Made by a program: the position numbers and the translations under genes. From Massilia sp. NR 4-1 (GTDB taxonomy: Bacteria; Pseudomonadota; Gammaproteobacteria; Burkholderiales; Burkholderiaceae_D), in assembly GCF_001191005.1 (NCBI RefSeq), contig NZ_CP012201.1, positions 3,162,001 through 3,226,000 on the forward strand: a stretch of 64,000 nucleotides of DNA. The letters run 5' to 3'. This document shows, in pieces, positions 55,053 through 64,000 of this stretch (its first letter is position 1; every line of letters begins with the position of its first letter). The notes beneath the pieces are model-generated. The model did not search any database. It was not told where the DNA came from and worked only from the letters and a program-made list of their open reading frames with translations.

Positions 55053-55785
55053 TATTCGTAACTTGCTTGGGCTCAGCGTCAACCATGACGTCGGGCGCGG
55101 GGTCGTCGAAAGGCGCTGCGTCTTCTGGACCAGGCGCTGCTTCGTCTTCGTTGTCTGCCAGGGCGGCGCCAGGCGCTGCCTTGTCAAAATTCTCTTGCAG
55201 GGCCGCTTCGAGCACTTCCATCGAATTGGCTTCCTGCATATCGCCGACCTGCTGCAGGGGCGGCAGCTGGGACAGCGCGTTCAGGCCCAGGTCGTCCAGG
55301 AATTGCTTGGTCGTGCCAAGCAGGGCCGGACGGCCCGGCACATCGCGGTAGCCGACTGCGTCGACCCAGCCGCGGTCTTCCAGCATCTTGATCGTCTGCG
55401 AATTCACGGCCACGCCGCGGATTTCTTCGATATCGCCGCGCGTCACGGGCTGGCGGTACGCGATGATGGCCAGCGTTTCCAGCGTCGCCCGCGAATACTT
55501 CTGCGGCTTTTCCGGACTCAGGCGATCCAGATACTGCTTCATTTCCGGCCGGCTCTGGAAGCGCCAGCCGCTGGACAGACCCACCACTTCAATGCCGCGC
55601 CCCTGCCAGTCCTGGCGCAGCTCTTCCAGCAACTGCTTGATGGTGTCGGCGCCAACGCCGGTCCCCAGGGGACGGCCTTGCTCATCGACTTCCACGTACA
55701 GTTTTTTCAGACTGTGTATCGATAGGGGCTCACGCGCGCATAGCAGCGCAGTTTCGAGGACTTTTTTCGCCTCAGCTGTATCCAT
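55039..55785 (-). CDS. scpB: segregation and condensation protein B
   Basis: 248 residues with the two winged-helix domains of ScpB: AKKVLETALLCAREPLSIHSLKKLY and RATLETLAIIAYRQPVTRGDIEEIRGVAVNSQTIKMLEDRGWVD. It works with ScpA and SMC in chromosome condensation. ScpA is not encoded upstream in this window. The C-terminal 60 residues are acidic and low in complexity. Translationally coupled to rluB. Confidence 0.95.
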   Translation of the reverse strand: MDTAEAKKVLETALLCAREPLSIHSLKKLYVEVDEQGRPLGTGVGADTIKQLLEELRQDWQGRGIEVVGLSSGWRFQSRPEMKQYLDRLSPEKPQKYSRATLETLAIIAYRQPVTRGDIEEIRGVAVNSQTIKMLEDRGWVDAVGYRDVPGRPALLGTTKQFLDDLGLNALSQLPPLQQVGDMQEANSMEVLEAALQENFDKAAPGAALADNEDEAAPGPEDAAPFDDPAPDVMVDAEPKQVTNNEQY

Positions 55786-55966
55786 AGCTTTTCTTGTGTT
55801 TGGGACAGAGCCCGGGGCCGATGCGGCGGGGCTGGGGCATTACAGATGGAGTGAGTGTCTCGTGGGGAACACCGCGCGGCCATGTGAAACGATGGGTGCC
55901 GTTTCTTCCAACTACGTCAATTGTACCTGATAAAACTGCGAATAGCGCAAAAAGCCGAATTTCGGC

Positions 55967-56851
55967 TCAGGCAGCCTGCAGCCGTTCGCACAGGAAATCG
56001 ACAAACACCCGCAGCTTGGGCGACATATGGCGGCTCGACGGCCACAGCAGCCAGAACTGGCCGCCATCGTCCACATGCTCGCCCAGCACGGCCTGCAACT
56101 GGCCGTCGCGCAGATAGTCCTTGACCAGGAAATCGGGCAGATAGGCCAGTCCCAGGCCGCGCAGGGCCGCGCCGATCAGCGCCTCGATATTGTTGCAGAC
56201 CAGGCTCTGCGGCAGGCCCGGCAACGGTGCGGGCGCCCCCACCTGCCATTCGCGCAGCTTGCCATTGCTATGGAAGCGGTAGTGCAGGCAGGCGTGCTCC
56301 AGCAAATCGGCCGGTGCGCGCGGCTGGCCATGGCGCGCGAAATAGGCGGGCGCGGCCACGATCAGATGGCGGTAGCCGCTCAGGCGGCGCGCCGTCAAGC
56401 CCGAATCGAGCAGCTCGCCGCTGCGCACCACCAGGTCGAAACCATCGGCCACGACATCGACGCGGCGGTCGTTGAAGTCCAGCTCCAGTTCGATTTCCGG
56501 ATAGCGCTGCATGAAATCGGCCAGCAGCGGCAGCAGCACGCGGTAATACACGGCCGGCGTGCTCACGCGCAACTTGCCGCGCGGCGCATCCATCAGGTGC
56601 AGCATCTCGGCTTCGGCCTCGCCCAGGTCGGCCATGATGCGCTGGCAGCGCTCGTAAAACAGGGCGCCGGCGTCGGTCAGGCCGATGCGGCGCGTGCTGC
56701 GCTGCAGGAGGCGCACGCCGAGCCGCGCTTCGAGCCGCATCACGCTCTTGCCCACGGCCGAGGCGGAAATGCCGAGCTGGCGGCCGGCGGCCACATAGCT
56801 CAGGGTTTCGGCGGCGCGCACGAAGGCGGCGATGCTGCTCAGACTATCCAT
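55967..56851 (-). CDS. LysR family transcriptional regulator
   Basis: 294 residues. N-terminal HTH (MDSLSSIAAFVRAAETLSYVAAGRQLGISASAVGKSVMRLEARLGVRLLQRSTRRIGLTDAG) of the common class that controls neighbouring transporters, followed by a substrate-binding-like domain (LRVSTPAVYYRVLLPLLADFMQRYPEIELEL). Divergent from the MFS gene with 99 bases between; inverted repeats in that gap are likely its binding sites. Confidence 0.93.
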   Translation of the reverse strand: MDSLSSIAAFVRAAETLSYVAAGRQLGISASAVGKSVMRLEARLGVRLLQRSTRRIGLTDAGALFYERCQRIMADLGEAEAEMLHLMDAPRGKLRVSTPAVYYRVLLPLLADFMQRYPEIELELDFNDRRVDVVADGFDLVVRSGELLDSGLTARRLSGYRHLIVAAPAYFARHGQPRAPADLLEHACLHYRFHSNGKLREWQVGAPAPLPGLPQSLVCNNIEALIGAALRGLGLAYLPDFLVKDYLRDGQLQAVLGEHVDDGGQFWLLWPSSRHMSPKLRVFVDFLCERLQAA

Positions 56852-56867
56852 GATTAGGGAATGTTTG

Positions 56868-56945
56868 TCCGTTAAAAACGGATTTTTGCCTTATTTTTCT
56901 TCGATTGCGGCCATCCTATCATGTAAATCCGTTTTTCTTTCGGAT
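56868..56945. promoter_or_regulatory. palindromic regulatory region between LysR and MFS genes
   Basis: TCCGTT-AAA-AACGGA (56868-56882) is a perfect palindrome. AAAAACGGATTT (56874-56885) and AAATCCGTTTTT (56925-56936) form a perfect 12-base inverted repeat, and ATCCG/CGGAT arms flank the second. Probable LysR operators (inference). Confidence 0.6.
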
Positions 56946-56950
56946 GGACC

Positions 56951-58468
56951 ATGAACCGAACCTCCAACAAACTGCTGGTGCTGGGCGCCGTCTGCCTGTC
57001 CGCGCTGGCCATTCCCCTGTGCTTTACCGGCCCGGCCGTGGCCATGGGCGCCATCGGCCGCCAGCTCGGCGGCGGGCCGCTGGCCATGAACTGGATCAGC
57101 AATGCCTTCATGCTCACCTTCGGCAGCAGCCTGATGCTGGCCGGCACCCTGGCCGACCGCTTCGGCCGCAAGCGCATCTTCCTGCTGGGCACCGGCGGCT
57201 TCGCCCTGTTTTCGCTGGCGCTGGCCCAGGCACCCGGCATTGTTGCCTTCAATTGCCTGCGCGGCGGCCAGGGCTTCGCCGGTGCGCTCGCGCTGGCGTC
57301 CAGCATGGCCGCGCTGGCCCAGGAATTCGACGGACCCGGCCGGGCGCGCGCCTTCAGCCTGGTCGGCACGACCTTTGGCATCGGCCTCGCGTTCGGCCCG
57401 CTGCTCTGCGGCTATCTGGTCGAGCACCATGGCTGGCCGACGCTGTTCTACGCCGCCGGCCTGGCCGGCCTGGGCGCCGTGCTGCTGGGCGCGGCCCGCA
57501 TGCATGAATCGCGCGATCCCCAGGCGCAGCGCCTGGACTGGCCGGGGCTGCTCAGCTTCACCGGCGCGCTCAGCCTGCTGACCTGCGGCATCCTGCTGGC
57601 GCCGCAATATAGCTGGGCCAGCCTGCCCACGCTCGGCGCACTGCTGGCGGCAAGCGTGCTGCTGGCCGCCTTCATCCAGATCGAAGGCCGGGTGGCACGG
57701 CCCATGCTGGACCTGAGCCTGTTCCGCTATCCGGCGTTTACCGGTGTGCAGTTCCTGGCCGCCGCCCCGGCCTATTCCTTTGTCGTGCTGCTGGTGCTGC
57801 TGCCGGAACGGCTGATCGGCATCGAGGGCATGCGCGAGCTGGAAGCGGGATGGGCCATGCTCAGCCTGTCGGCGCCGCTGCTGGCGCTACCGTTTATCGC
57901 CGCCTCGGTCTCGCAGCGCATCGCGCCGGCGCGGCTGGCCGCCGGCGGCCTGCTGGCAACGGCCGCCGGCCTGGCCTGGCTGAGCGCTTGCGCCCCGGGC
58001 CAGCCCGGCGCCATGCACTGGCCCATGCTGCTGATCGGCACGGGCATCAGCCTGCCCTGGGGCTTGATGGATGGCATGGCGGTGAGCGTGGTGCCGAAGG
58101 AAAGAGCGGGCATGGCGGCCGGCATTTTCAGCACGACGCGCGTGGCGGGCGAAGGCGTGGCGCTGGCCATCGTGGCCGCGCTGCTGGCGACGCTGACCCA
58201 GCACAGCCTGAGCGCCCAGGCCGGATTGGCGCCGGAACAGGCCATGCAGGCCGCCCAGCACCTGGCGGTCGGCAAGCTCGATTCGGCGCTGCAGTTACTG
58301 GGACAAGGACGAGAACAGGCGCCGCCGCTGGTGCAAGCCTATGGCGCGGCGTTCCGCAGCCTGCTGCACATCCTGGCGGCGATCACCGTCGCCACGGCGG
58401 GCGTGATCTGGTACTTCATGGGACGCGGCGCGGCAGCCTCCGCCGCCGCGGCCGACCCGGTCGCCTAA
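56951..58468 (+). CDS. MFS transporter, DHA2 type
   Basis: 505 residues with about 14 helices. Opening helix VLGAVCLSALAIPLCFTGPAV, the motif A loop GTLADRFGRKRIFLLG, motif C-like SLVGTTFGIGLAFGPLLCGYL, and a C-terminal gate helix before a hydrophobic end. Substrates are unknown; divergence from a LysR gene suggests inducible efflux. No membrane-fusion partner is adjacent. Confidence 0.9.
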   Translation: MNRTSNKLLVLGAVCLSALAIPLCFTGPAVAMGAIGRQLGGGPLAMNWISNAFMLTFGSSLMLAGTLADRFGRKRIFLLGTGGFALFSLALAQAPGIVAFNCLRGGQGFAGALALASSMAALAQEFDGPGRARAFSLVGTTFGIGLAFGPLLCGYLVEHHGWPTLFYAAGLAGLGAVLLGAARMHESRDPQAQRLDWPGLLSFTGALSLLTCGILLAPQYSWASLPTLGALLAASVLLAAFIQIEGRVARPMLDLSLFRYPAFTGVQFLAAAPAYSFVVLLVLLPERLIGIEGMRELEAGWAMLSLSAPLLALPFIAASVSQRIAPARLAAGGLLATAAGLAWLSACAPGQPGAMHWPMLLIGTGISLPWGLMDGMAVSVVPKERAGMAAGIFSTTRVAGEGVALAIVAALLATLTQHSLSAQAGLAPEQAMQAAQHLAVGKLDSALQLLGQGREQAPPLVQAYGAAFRSLLHILAAITVATAGVIWYFMGRGAAASAAAADPVA

Positions 58469-58478
58469 AGCGGCTTGC

Positions 58479-59495
58479 TCAGGCGGCGGCCAGGCGCTCG
58501 GCCAGAATCGCCGACACACCGAGGAAGGCCGGGTACTCGGCCGTGATGACAAAGGTCGGCACCGCCGCCAGGTAAGCGCGGAAGCGCCCCTTGGCCTCGA
58601 AACGGGCGCGGAAGCCGGAACGGGCGAAGCGCTCGCCCAGGCGCGGCACGATGCCGCCGCCGATATAAATCCCGCCCTGGGCGCCCAGCGTCACGCCCAG
58701 ATTGCCGGCGATCGTACCCAACATGGTGCAGAAGGCCTCGACCACCGCATCGCACAGCGCACATTCGCCGGCCAGCGCACGGCGCGCGATCTCCGGCGCC
58801 GGCAGCGCTTCGGCCGCCTCGCCGCGCTGCTCGGCCAGCGCGCGGTAAATCAGCTCGATGCCAACGCCGGACAACAGGCGCTCGGCCGAGACATGCTCGA
58901 ACTCGCGCCAGGCAAAACGCAGGATGGCGATTTCCGTCTCATTCATGGGCGGGAAGCTGACATGGCCGCCTTCGCTGAGCAAGGCCGTCCAGCCCGCCGC
59001 CGAAGGAATCAGGCCCGACACGCCCAGCCCGGTGCCGGCGCCGATCAAGCCCAGCGGCGCTCCCGCCAACGCCGCGCCGCCGCCGATCTGCAGCTTTTGC
59101 GCATCCGACAGCAGCGGCAGCGAACGCGCCAGCGCCGTGAAATCATTCACCACCGCCAGCACCTCGAAGCCGCACGCGCGGCGCAGCGCCTCGATCGAAA
59201 ACTCCCAGTGATGGTTGGTCATGCGCACCAGGTCGCCCGTGACCGGGTTGGCAATCGCAATCGCGCCGTGGCGGATGCCCTGCCCCGCCGCTGCGGCCGC
59301 TACATCGGGCAGCGCCAGATAGGCTTGCAAAGCCGCCGCCAATGTCGGATACGCCGCACAGGCCAGCACATGCACCAGCCCAATCGTCCCGGGCGCCGTC
59401 TCCAGCGCAAAACGGGCGTTGGTGCCGCCCACATCCGCCAGCAGACGCGGACCGGCATAGAGCGAGGACGAAGCGGAAGAAAACGGAGCGGTCAT
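58479..59495 (-). CDS. glk: glucokinase
   Basis: 338 residues of the bacterial Glk family: LLADVGGTNARFALE (phosphate loop), AIANPVTGDLVRMTNHHWEFS, VVNDFTALARSLPLL, GAGTGLGVSGLIP and the phosphate-2 loop GGIYIGGGIVPRLG. It phosphorylates glucose with ATP. It stands alone, convergent with the MFS gene and not in a pentose-phosphate or Entner-Doudoroff operon. Confidence 0.93.
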   Translation of the reverse strand: MTAPFSSASSSLYAGPRLLADVGGTNARFALETAPGTIGLVHVLACAAYPTLAAALQAYLALPDVAAAAAGQGIRHGAIAIANPVTGDLVRMTNHHWEFSIEALRRACGFEVLAVVNDFTALARSLPLLSDAQKLQIGGGAALAGAPLGLIGAGTGLGVSGLIPSAAGWTALLSEGGHVSFPPMNETEIAILRFAWREFEHVSAERLLSGVGIELIYRALAEQRGEAAEALPAPEIARRALAGECALCDAVVEAFCTMLGTIAGNLGVTLGAQGGIYIGGGIVPRLGERFARSGFRARFEAKGRFRAYLAAVPTFVITAEYPAFLGVSAILAERLAAA

Positions 59496-59800
59496 GGCGG
59501 ACGAAAAATGAGATTGACCCCTTCATCCTAAAGGATTTCTTATCTCCTGCGCAAGGAGTTAAATGTAGTTTGAGTACACAACAACAAACAACAGCAATAA
59601 ATGTCGCAAAATTAAGCAAAATCAATTGGTAGTATAACTACCATTGTCTTTATGCCAAACCAACAAATATCCATCCTGGTGTCAGGCGGGGCCGCCCAGG
59701 CACGACGGTGAGGCAGTCCTTGGACGAAATCAAACAATGTCCCAGCCTGGCGCCAAGCACCGGGCGGGGACATTTGTGGCGGAAGATCAAATGCGGGGGC
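59496..59800. other. intergenic region with a candidate dispersed repeat
   Basis: About 305 bases without a gene. 59500-59660 is AT-rich. 59678-59777 holds two hairpins (59678-59703 and arms at about 59734-59743 with 59767-59777) around a GACGGTGAGGCAGTCC core; see findings. Confidence 0.5.
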
Positions 59801-60757
59801 CTAGCGGCCGGGAGCCGGGGTGAGGCCGGGATCGCCGGATTCGGCGGGGCGGAAGGCGGAGTTCCAGGCGTCGAGGCCGCCATGCAGGGGCCGGGCGCGC
59901 TTGTAGCCGTGGGTGTGCAGCTGCTTGGCGACGTGGGCGGCGGTGACATCGTTGGGGCAGCTGCAGTAGACGATGATGATGCGGTCTTTGGGCAGCGCGG
60001 CCAGGGCGGCAATCGGGTCGCCATTGGCCAGCAGCGCGCCGGGGACGGCCGGCTCCAGCGATTGGGCGGTCAGGCTGCGGGCGTCGACCAGCACGTGTTC
60101 CTGGCCGGTACTCAGCAGTTCCTTGAGTTCGTCGATGGTGATGCGCTCGGTTTGCGTGGCTTTTTCGAAGCGCTTGCGCTCGATGTATTTGAACAGGACG
60201 AACAGGGCCAGCAGGCTGCCGAGCACCATCAGCGCCGTGCTGCCCATGGTGGCGAGGATGTCGAGCACCTGGTCCACGCTGGAATGGAAATAGACGCCGA
60301 TGCCGATGCCGACCGAACTCCAGACCAGTCCACCCAGCAGGGCGAAGATGAGGAAGGTCGGCACGCCGGTCCCCATGGCGCCGGCCATCGGCGGGGCGAT
60401 GGTGTTGAAACCGGGGATGAATTTGGCGACGACCATGGCTTTCGGCCCCCAGCGCTTGAAGCTGTCTTCGGTCTGGCTGACGCAGTAGTCGGGCGAGAGC
60501 GAGATGCGGCACAGCAGCTTGAGGATGCGCTTGCCGTAGCGGCGGCCGGCGCGGAACCAGAACAGGTCGGACAGCAGGCAGGCCAGCATGGACACCGCCA
60601 GCACCACGGGCAGCGGCGTGCCGCCTTCCATGGCCAGCGCGCCGGACACGATCAATATCGGGAAAGCAGGAATCGGCAAGCCCATTTGTTCGATCAGGAC
60701 CACGCCAAACACGATCAGGATGCCGTACTGGTGAAGCAGAGAAATTAAGTTCGCCAT
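59801..60757 (-). CDS. DedA/VTT membrane protein fused to a rhodanese domain
   Basis: 318 residues. Residues 1-205 form the DedA/SNARE-associated (VTT) membrane domain with LIEQMGLPIPAFPILIVSGAL, FWFRAGRRYGKRIL and KFIPGFNTIAPPMAGAMG. Residues about 215-310 are a rhodanese domain with the active-site Cys in YCSCPND. The VTT part probably scrambles lipids or supports membrane potential homeostasis; the rhodanese would be cytoplasmic and handle sulfane sulfur. This two-domain form is known in proteobacteria. No operon partner. Confidence 0.88.
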   Translation of the reverse strand: MANLISLLHQYGILIVFGVVLIEQMGLPIPAFPILIVSGALAMEGGTPLPVVLAVSMLACLLSDLFWFRAGRRYGKRILKLLCRISLSPDYCVSQTEDSFKRWGPKAMVVAKFIPGFNTIAPPMAGAMGTGVPTFLIFALLGGLVWSSVGIGIGVYFHSSVDQVLDILATMGSTALMVLGSLLALFVLFKYIERKRFEKATQTERITIDELKELLSTGQEHVLVDARSLTAQSLEPAVPGALLANGDPIAALAALPKDRIIIVYCSCPNDVTAAHVAKQLHTHGYKRARPLHGGLDAWNSAFRPAESGDPGLTPAPGR

Positions 60758-60781
60758 AATTCTTGTATCTTAACGCAAAAC

Positions 60782-62496
<1,715 letters not shown>

Positions 62497-62500
<4 letters not shown>

Positions 62501-63546
62501 TTGATTTTCGGGTCGAGCGCGTCGCGCAGGCCGTCGGCGAACAGGGAGAAGGCGGTGACGAGCAGCGCCATGGCGCTCGCGGCGGCCGTCATCTGCCACC
62601 ATTTACCCAGGATCAGCTCATTTTGTGCTTCGTTCAGCATCGATCCCCACGACACCACGCCGACCGGCACGCCGAAGCCAAGGAAACTCAGGATGACCTC
62701 GGCCTTGATGAAACCCACCACCAGGATCGAGAGCTGGACCAGGGCCACATGGCTGACATTGGGAAAGATATGCACGAACATCTTGCGCCATGCCGAAGCG
62801 CCGATGGCGTCGGCCGCCAGCACGTATTCGCGCGCCTTGTGCTTCAGGTATTCGGCGCGCATCAGGCGGTAGGGGCCGGTCCAGCCTGTCAAGCCCAGGA
62901 TCAGCACAATGGTCAGCACGCCCTTCTGCTGCAGCACGGCGGCCACAGCCAAAATCATCAGGATCGAGGGAATGGCTGTGAATACGCTGTAAAACCAGTT
63001 GAAGGCATCGTCCACCAGGCCGCCGTAATAGCCGGACAGCGCGCCGAACAGCGTGCCCAGGCCAACCGCCAGCAGCGCGGCCGCCAGGCCGACGATGACC
63101 GAGGTTTCGCCGCCTTTGATGGTTTTCAGCAGAATATCGTGGCCCCACTTATCGGCGCCGAACGGCAGGCTGAGACGCCGCTCCAAGGCTTGCTGCTCGC
63201 TATCGCCGAGTCCCGCACGCAAGGCGGCGATATCGGCCGCCAGCGGGTCGAATTCGTTCTGTCCGGCCGCCGGGGCCGGGGCGCCGGCCGCAGGCACAGC
63301 CGGCGTGTCCGGACTGCTTGGCGCCCGTGCCGCACCAGCAGGCGGCGCCGGCGCGGCAAAACTGGGCGGCGCGTAATTGATACCCACCTCGCGCTCCCAG
63401 CCGGCCGCCACCAGGCCGCCGGCCGATAGCGCCAGCAGCGCGAGGAAGGCGGCCACCACGGCCAGCGCCGCCATGGCGATGCGGTCGGCGCACAGGCGGC
63501 GCCAGGCCAGCGTCCACAAGCCGGACGAAGCGGGGGAATTCTGCAT
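62497..63546 (-). CDS. yejE: peptide ABC transporter permease (YejE type)
   Basis: 349 residues from the ATG at 63546, chosen over an ATG six bases earlier because AAGGA at 63555-63559 gives eight-base spacing. N-terminal helix, a long Pro/Ala-rich periplasmic loop (residues about 60-110), then five helices with the DppC/OppC-type LPFGADKWGHDILLKTIKGGETSVIVG and the EAA-like loop EYVLAADAIGASAWRKMFVHIFPN. It follows yejB with overlapping stop/start region and overlaps yejF. Confidence 0.9.
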
Positions 63547-63554
63547 GGCCATCC

Positions 63555-64000
63555 TTATTTCAATTGCACGCGCGGATCGACCGCCTGGTACAGCAGGTCG
63601 GCCAGCAGGTTGAACAGCATGGTCGCGGCCGCCACGTAGACGGTGATCGCCTTGATGACCGGGAAGTCGCTGCGCTCGACCGCCAGGATCACTTCGCGCC
63701 CGATGCCGGGAATGCCGAAGAAGCGTTCCAGCAGGAAGGCGCCGATCAGCAGGGCCGGCAAGCTGGCCATCACATGGGTGATGACGGGAATGGCGGCATT
63801 GCGCAGCACATGCACCCACATCACGCGCGTCTCGCTCAAGCCCTTGGCGCGCGCCGTGCGCACATAATCCTGGCCCACTTCGTCGAGCATGAAGCTGCGG
63901 TACAGGCGCAGGGTCGGCGCCAGCGACACGGCCAGACCGATCAGGATGGGCAGGACCGCGTAGCGCAGCAGGTTCTCGCCCAGGCTGTCGCCCCAGCCCT
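63555..64000 (-). CDS. yejB: peptide ABC transporter permease (YejB type), cut by the window end
   Basis: Only the C-terminal 147 codons are in the window; the frame is open at 64000. The EAA loop DYVRTARAKGLSETRVMWVHVLRNAAIPVIT and the C-terminal helices with FFGIPGIGREVILAVERSDFPVIKAI are typical DppB/YejB permease features. First visible gene of the yejBEF set; yejA should lie beyond the edge. Confidence 0.88.
   Translation of the reverse strand, partial: GWGDSLGENLLRYAVLPILIGLAVSLAPTLRLYRSFMLDEVGQDYVRTARAKGLSETRVMWVHVLRNAAIPVITHVMASLPALLIGAFLLERFFGIPGIGREVILAVERSDFPVIKAITVYVAAATMLFNLLADLLYQAVDPRVQLK

Overview
The window looks like chromosome of a high-GC betaproteobacterium, most likely of the Oxalobacteraceae (Massilia/Duganella/Janthinobacterium type). 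The reasons are the intact rimP-nusA-infB-rbfA-truB block, class I fumarase, a DUF3079 protein, a DUF3141-pta-ackA-fabI operon, long sensor kinases and uniformly GC-rich coding. The genus is an inference from gene content, not from a search. I see no insertion sequence, prophage or CRISPR array; almost all DNA is coding.

Layout. 1-2503: DJ-1/PfpI protein (5' end outside the window), quinone oxidoreductase and AraC regulator in one direction. 2630-7948: two secreted proteins (one a trypsin-like protease), then a 1327-residue protein that joins a flavin amine oxidase domain to a lipoxygenase domain with every iron ligand present; this is the most unusual gene here. 7991-10523: HicBA toxin-antitoxin pair with an operator palindrome, a DUF3079 gene behind an FNR-like box, two small secreted proteins, and a tRNA-Ser followed by a palindrome that repeats the tRNA 3' end plus a run of GC-rich hairpins. 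10648-16155: acs, yqhA-like gene, fumarase, murI and tRNA-His with a clear promoter and terminator.

16184-26154: a SUKH-family protein, then a signalling island. A hybrid kinase (minus strand) is divergent from a tightly coupled plus-strand set: a 1243-residue hybrid kinase with three receiver domains, a STAS-CheB-CheR fusion broken by a frameshift that looks like loss of one copy of a 10-bp direct repeat, and a receiver-histidine kinase. 26240-33198: small unknown proteins and lipoproteins, two tandem TonB-C-like periplasmic proteins, a chemoreceptor ending in a CheR/CheB-tether-like pentapeptide, dusA, and an overlapping pair of small unknown genes.

33207-38408 (minus): DUF3141, phosphotransacylase, acetate kinase and FabI as one coupled operon, probably for acyl-CoA overflow or fermentative metabolism. 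38704-40539: typA. 40837-46257: three-part drug efflux operon (EmrB, EmrA, NodT-type outer membrane lipoprotein) and a LysR regulator. 46302-52749 (minus): the rimP to truB translation operon. 52998-55785 (minus): scpB-rluB. 55967-58468: LysR regulator divergent from an MFS exporter with a palindromic intergenic region. 58479-60757: glucokinase and a DedA-rhodanese fusion. 60782-64000 (minus): yejBEF-type peptide ABC transporter, with yejB cut by the window end.
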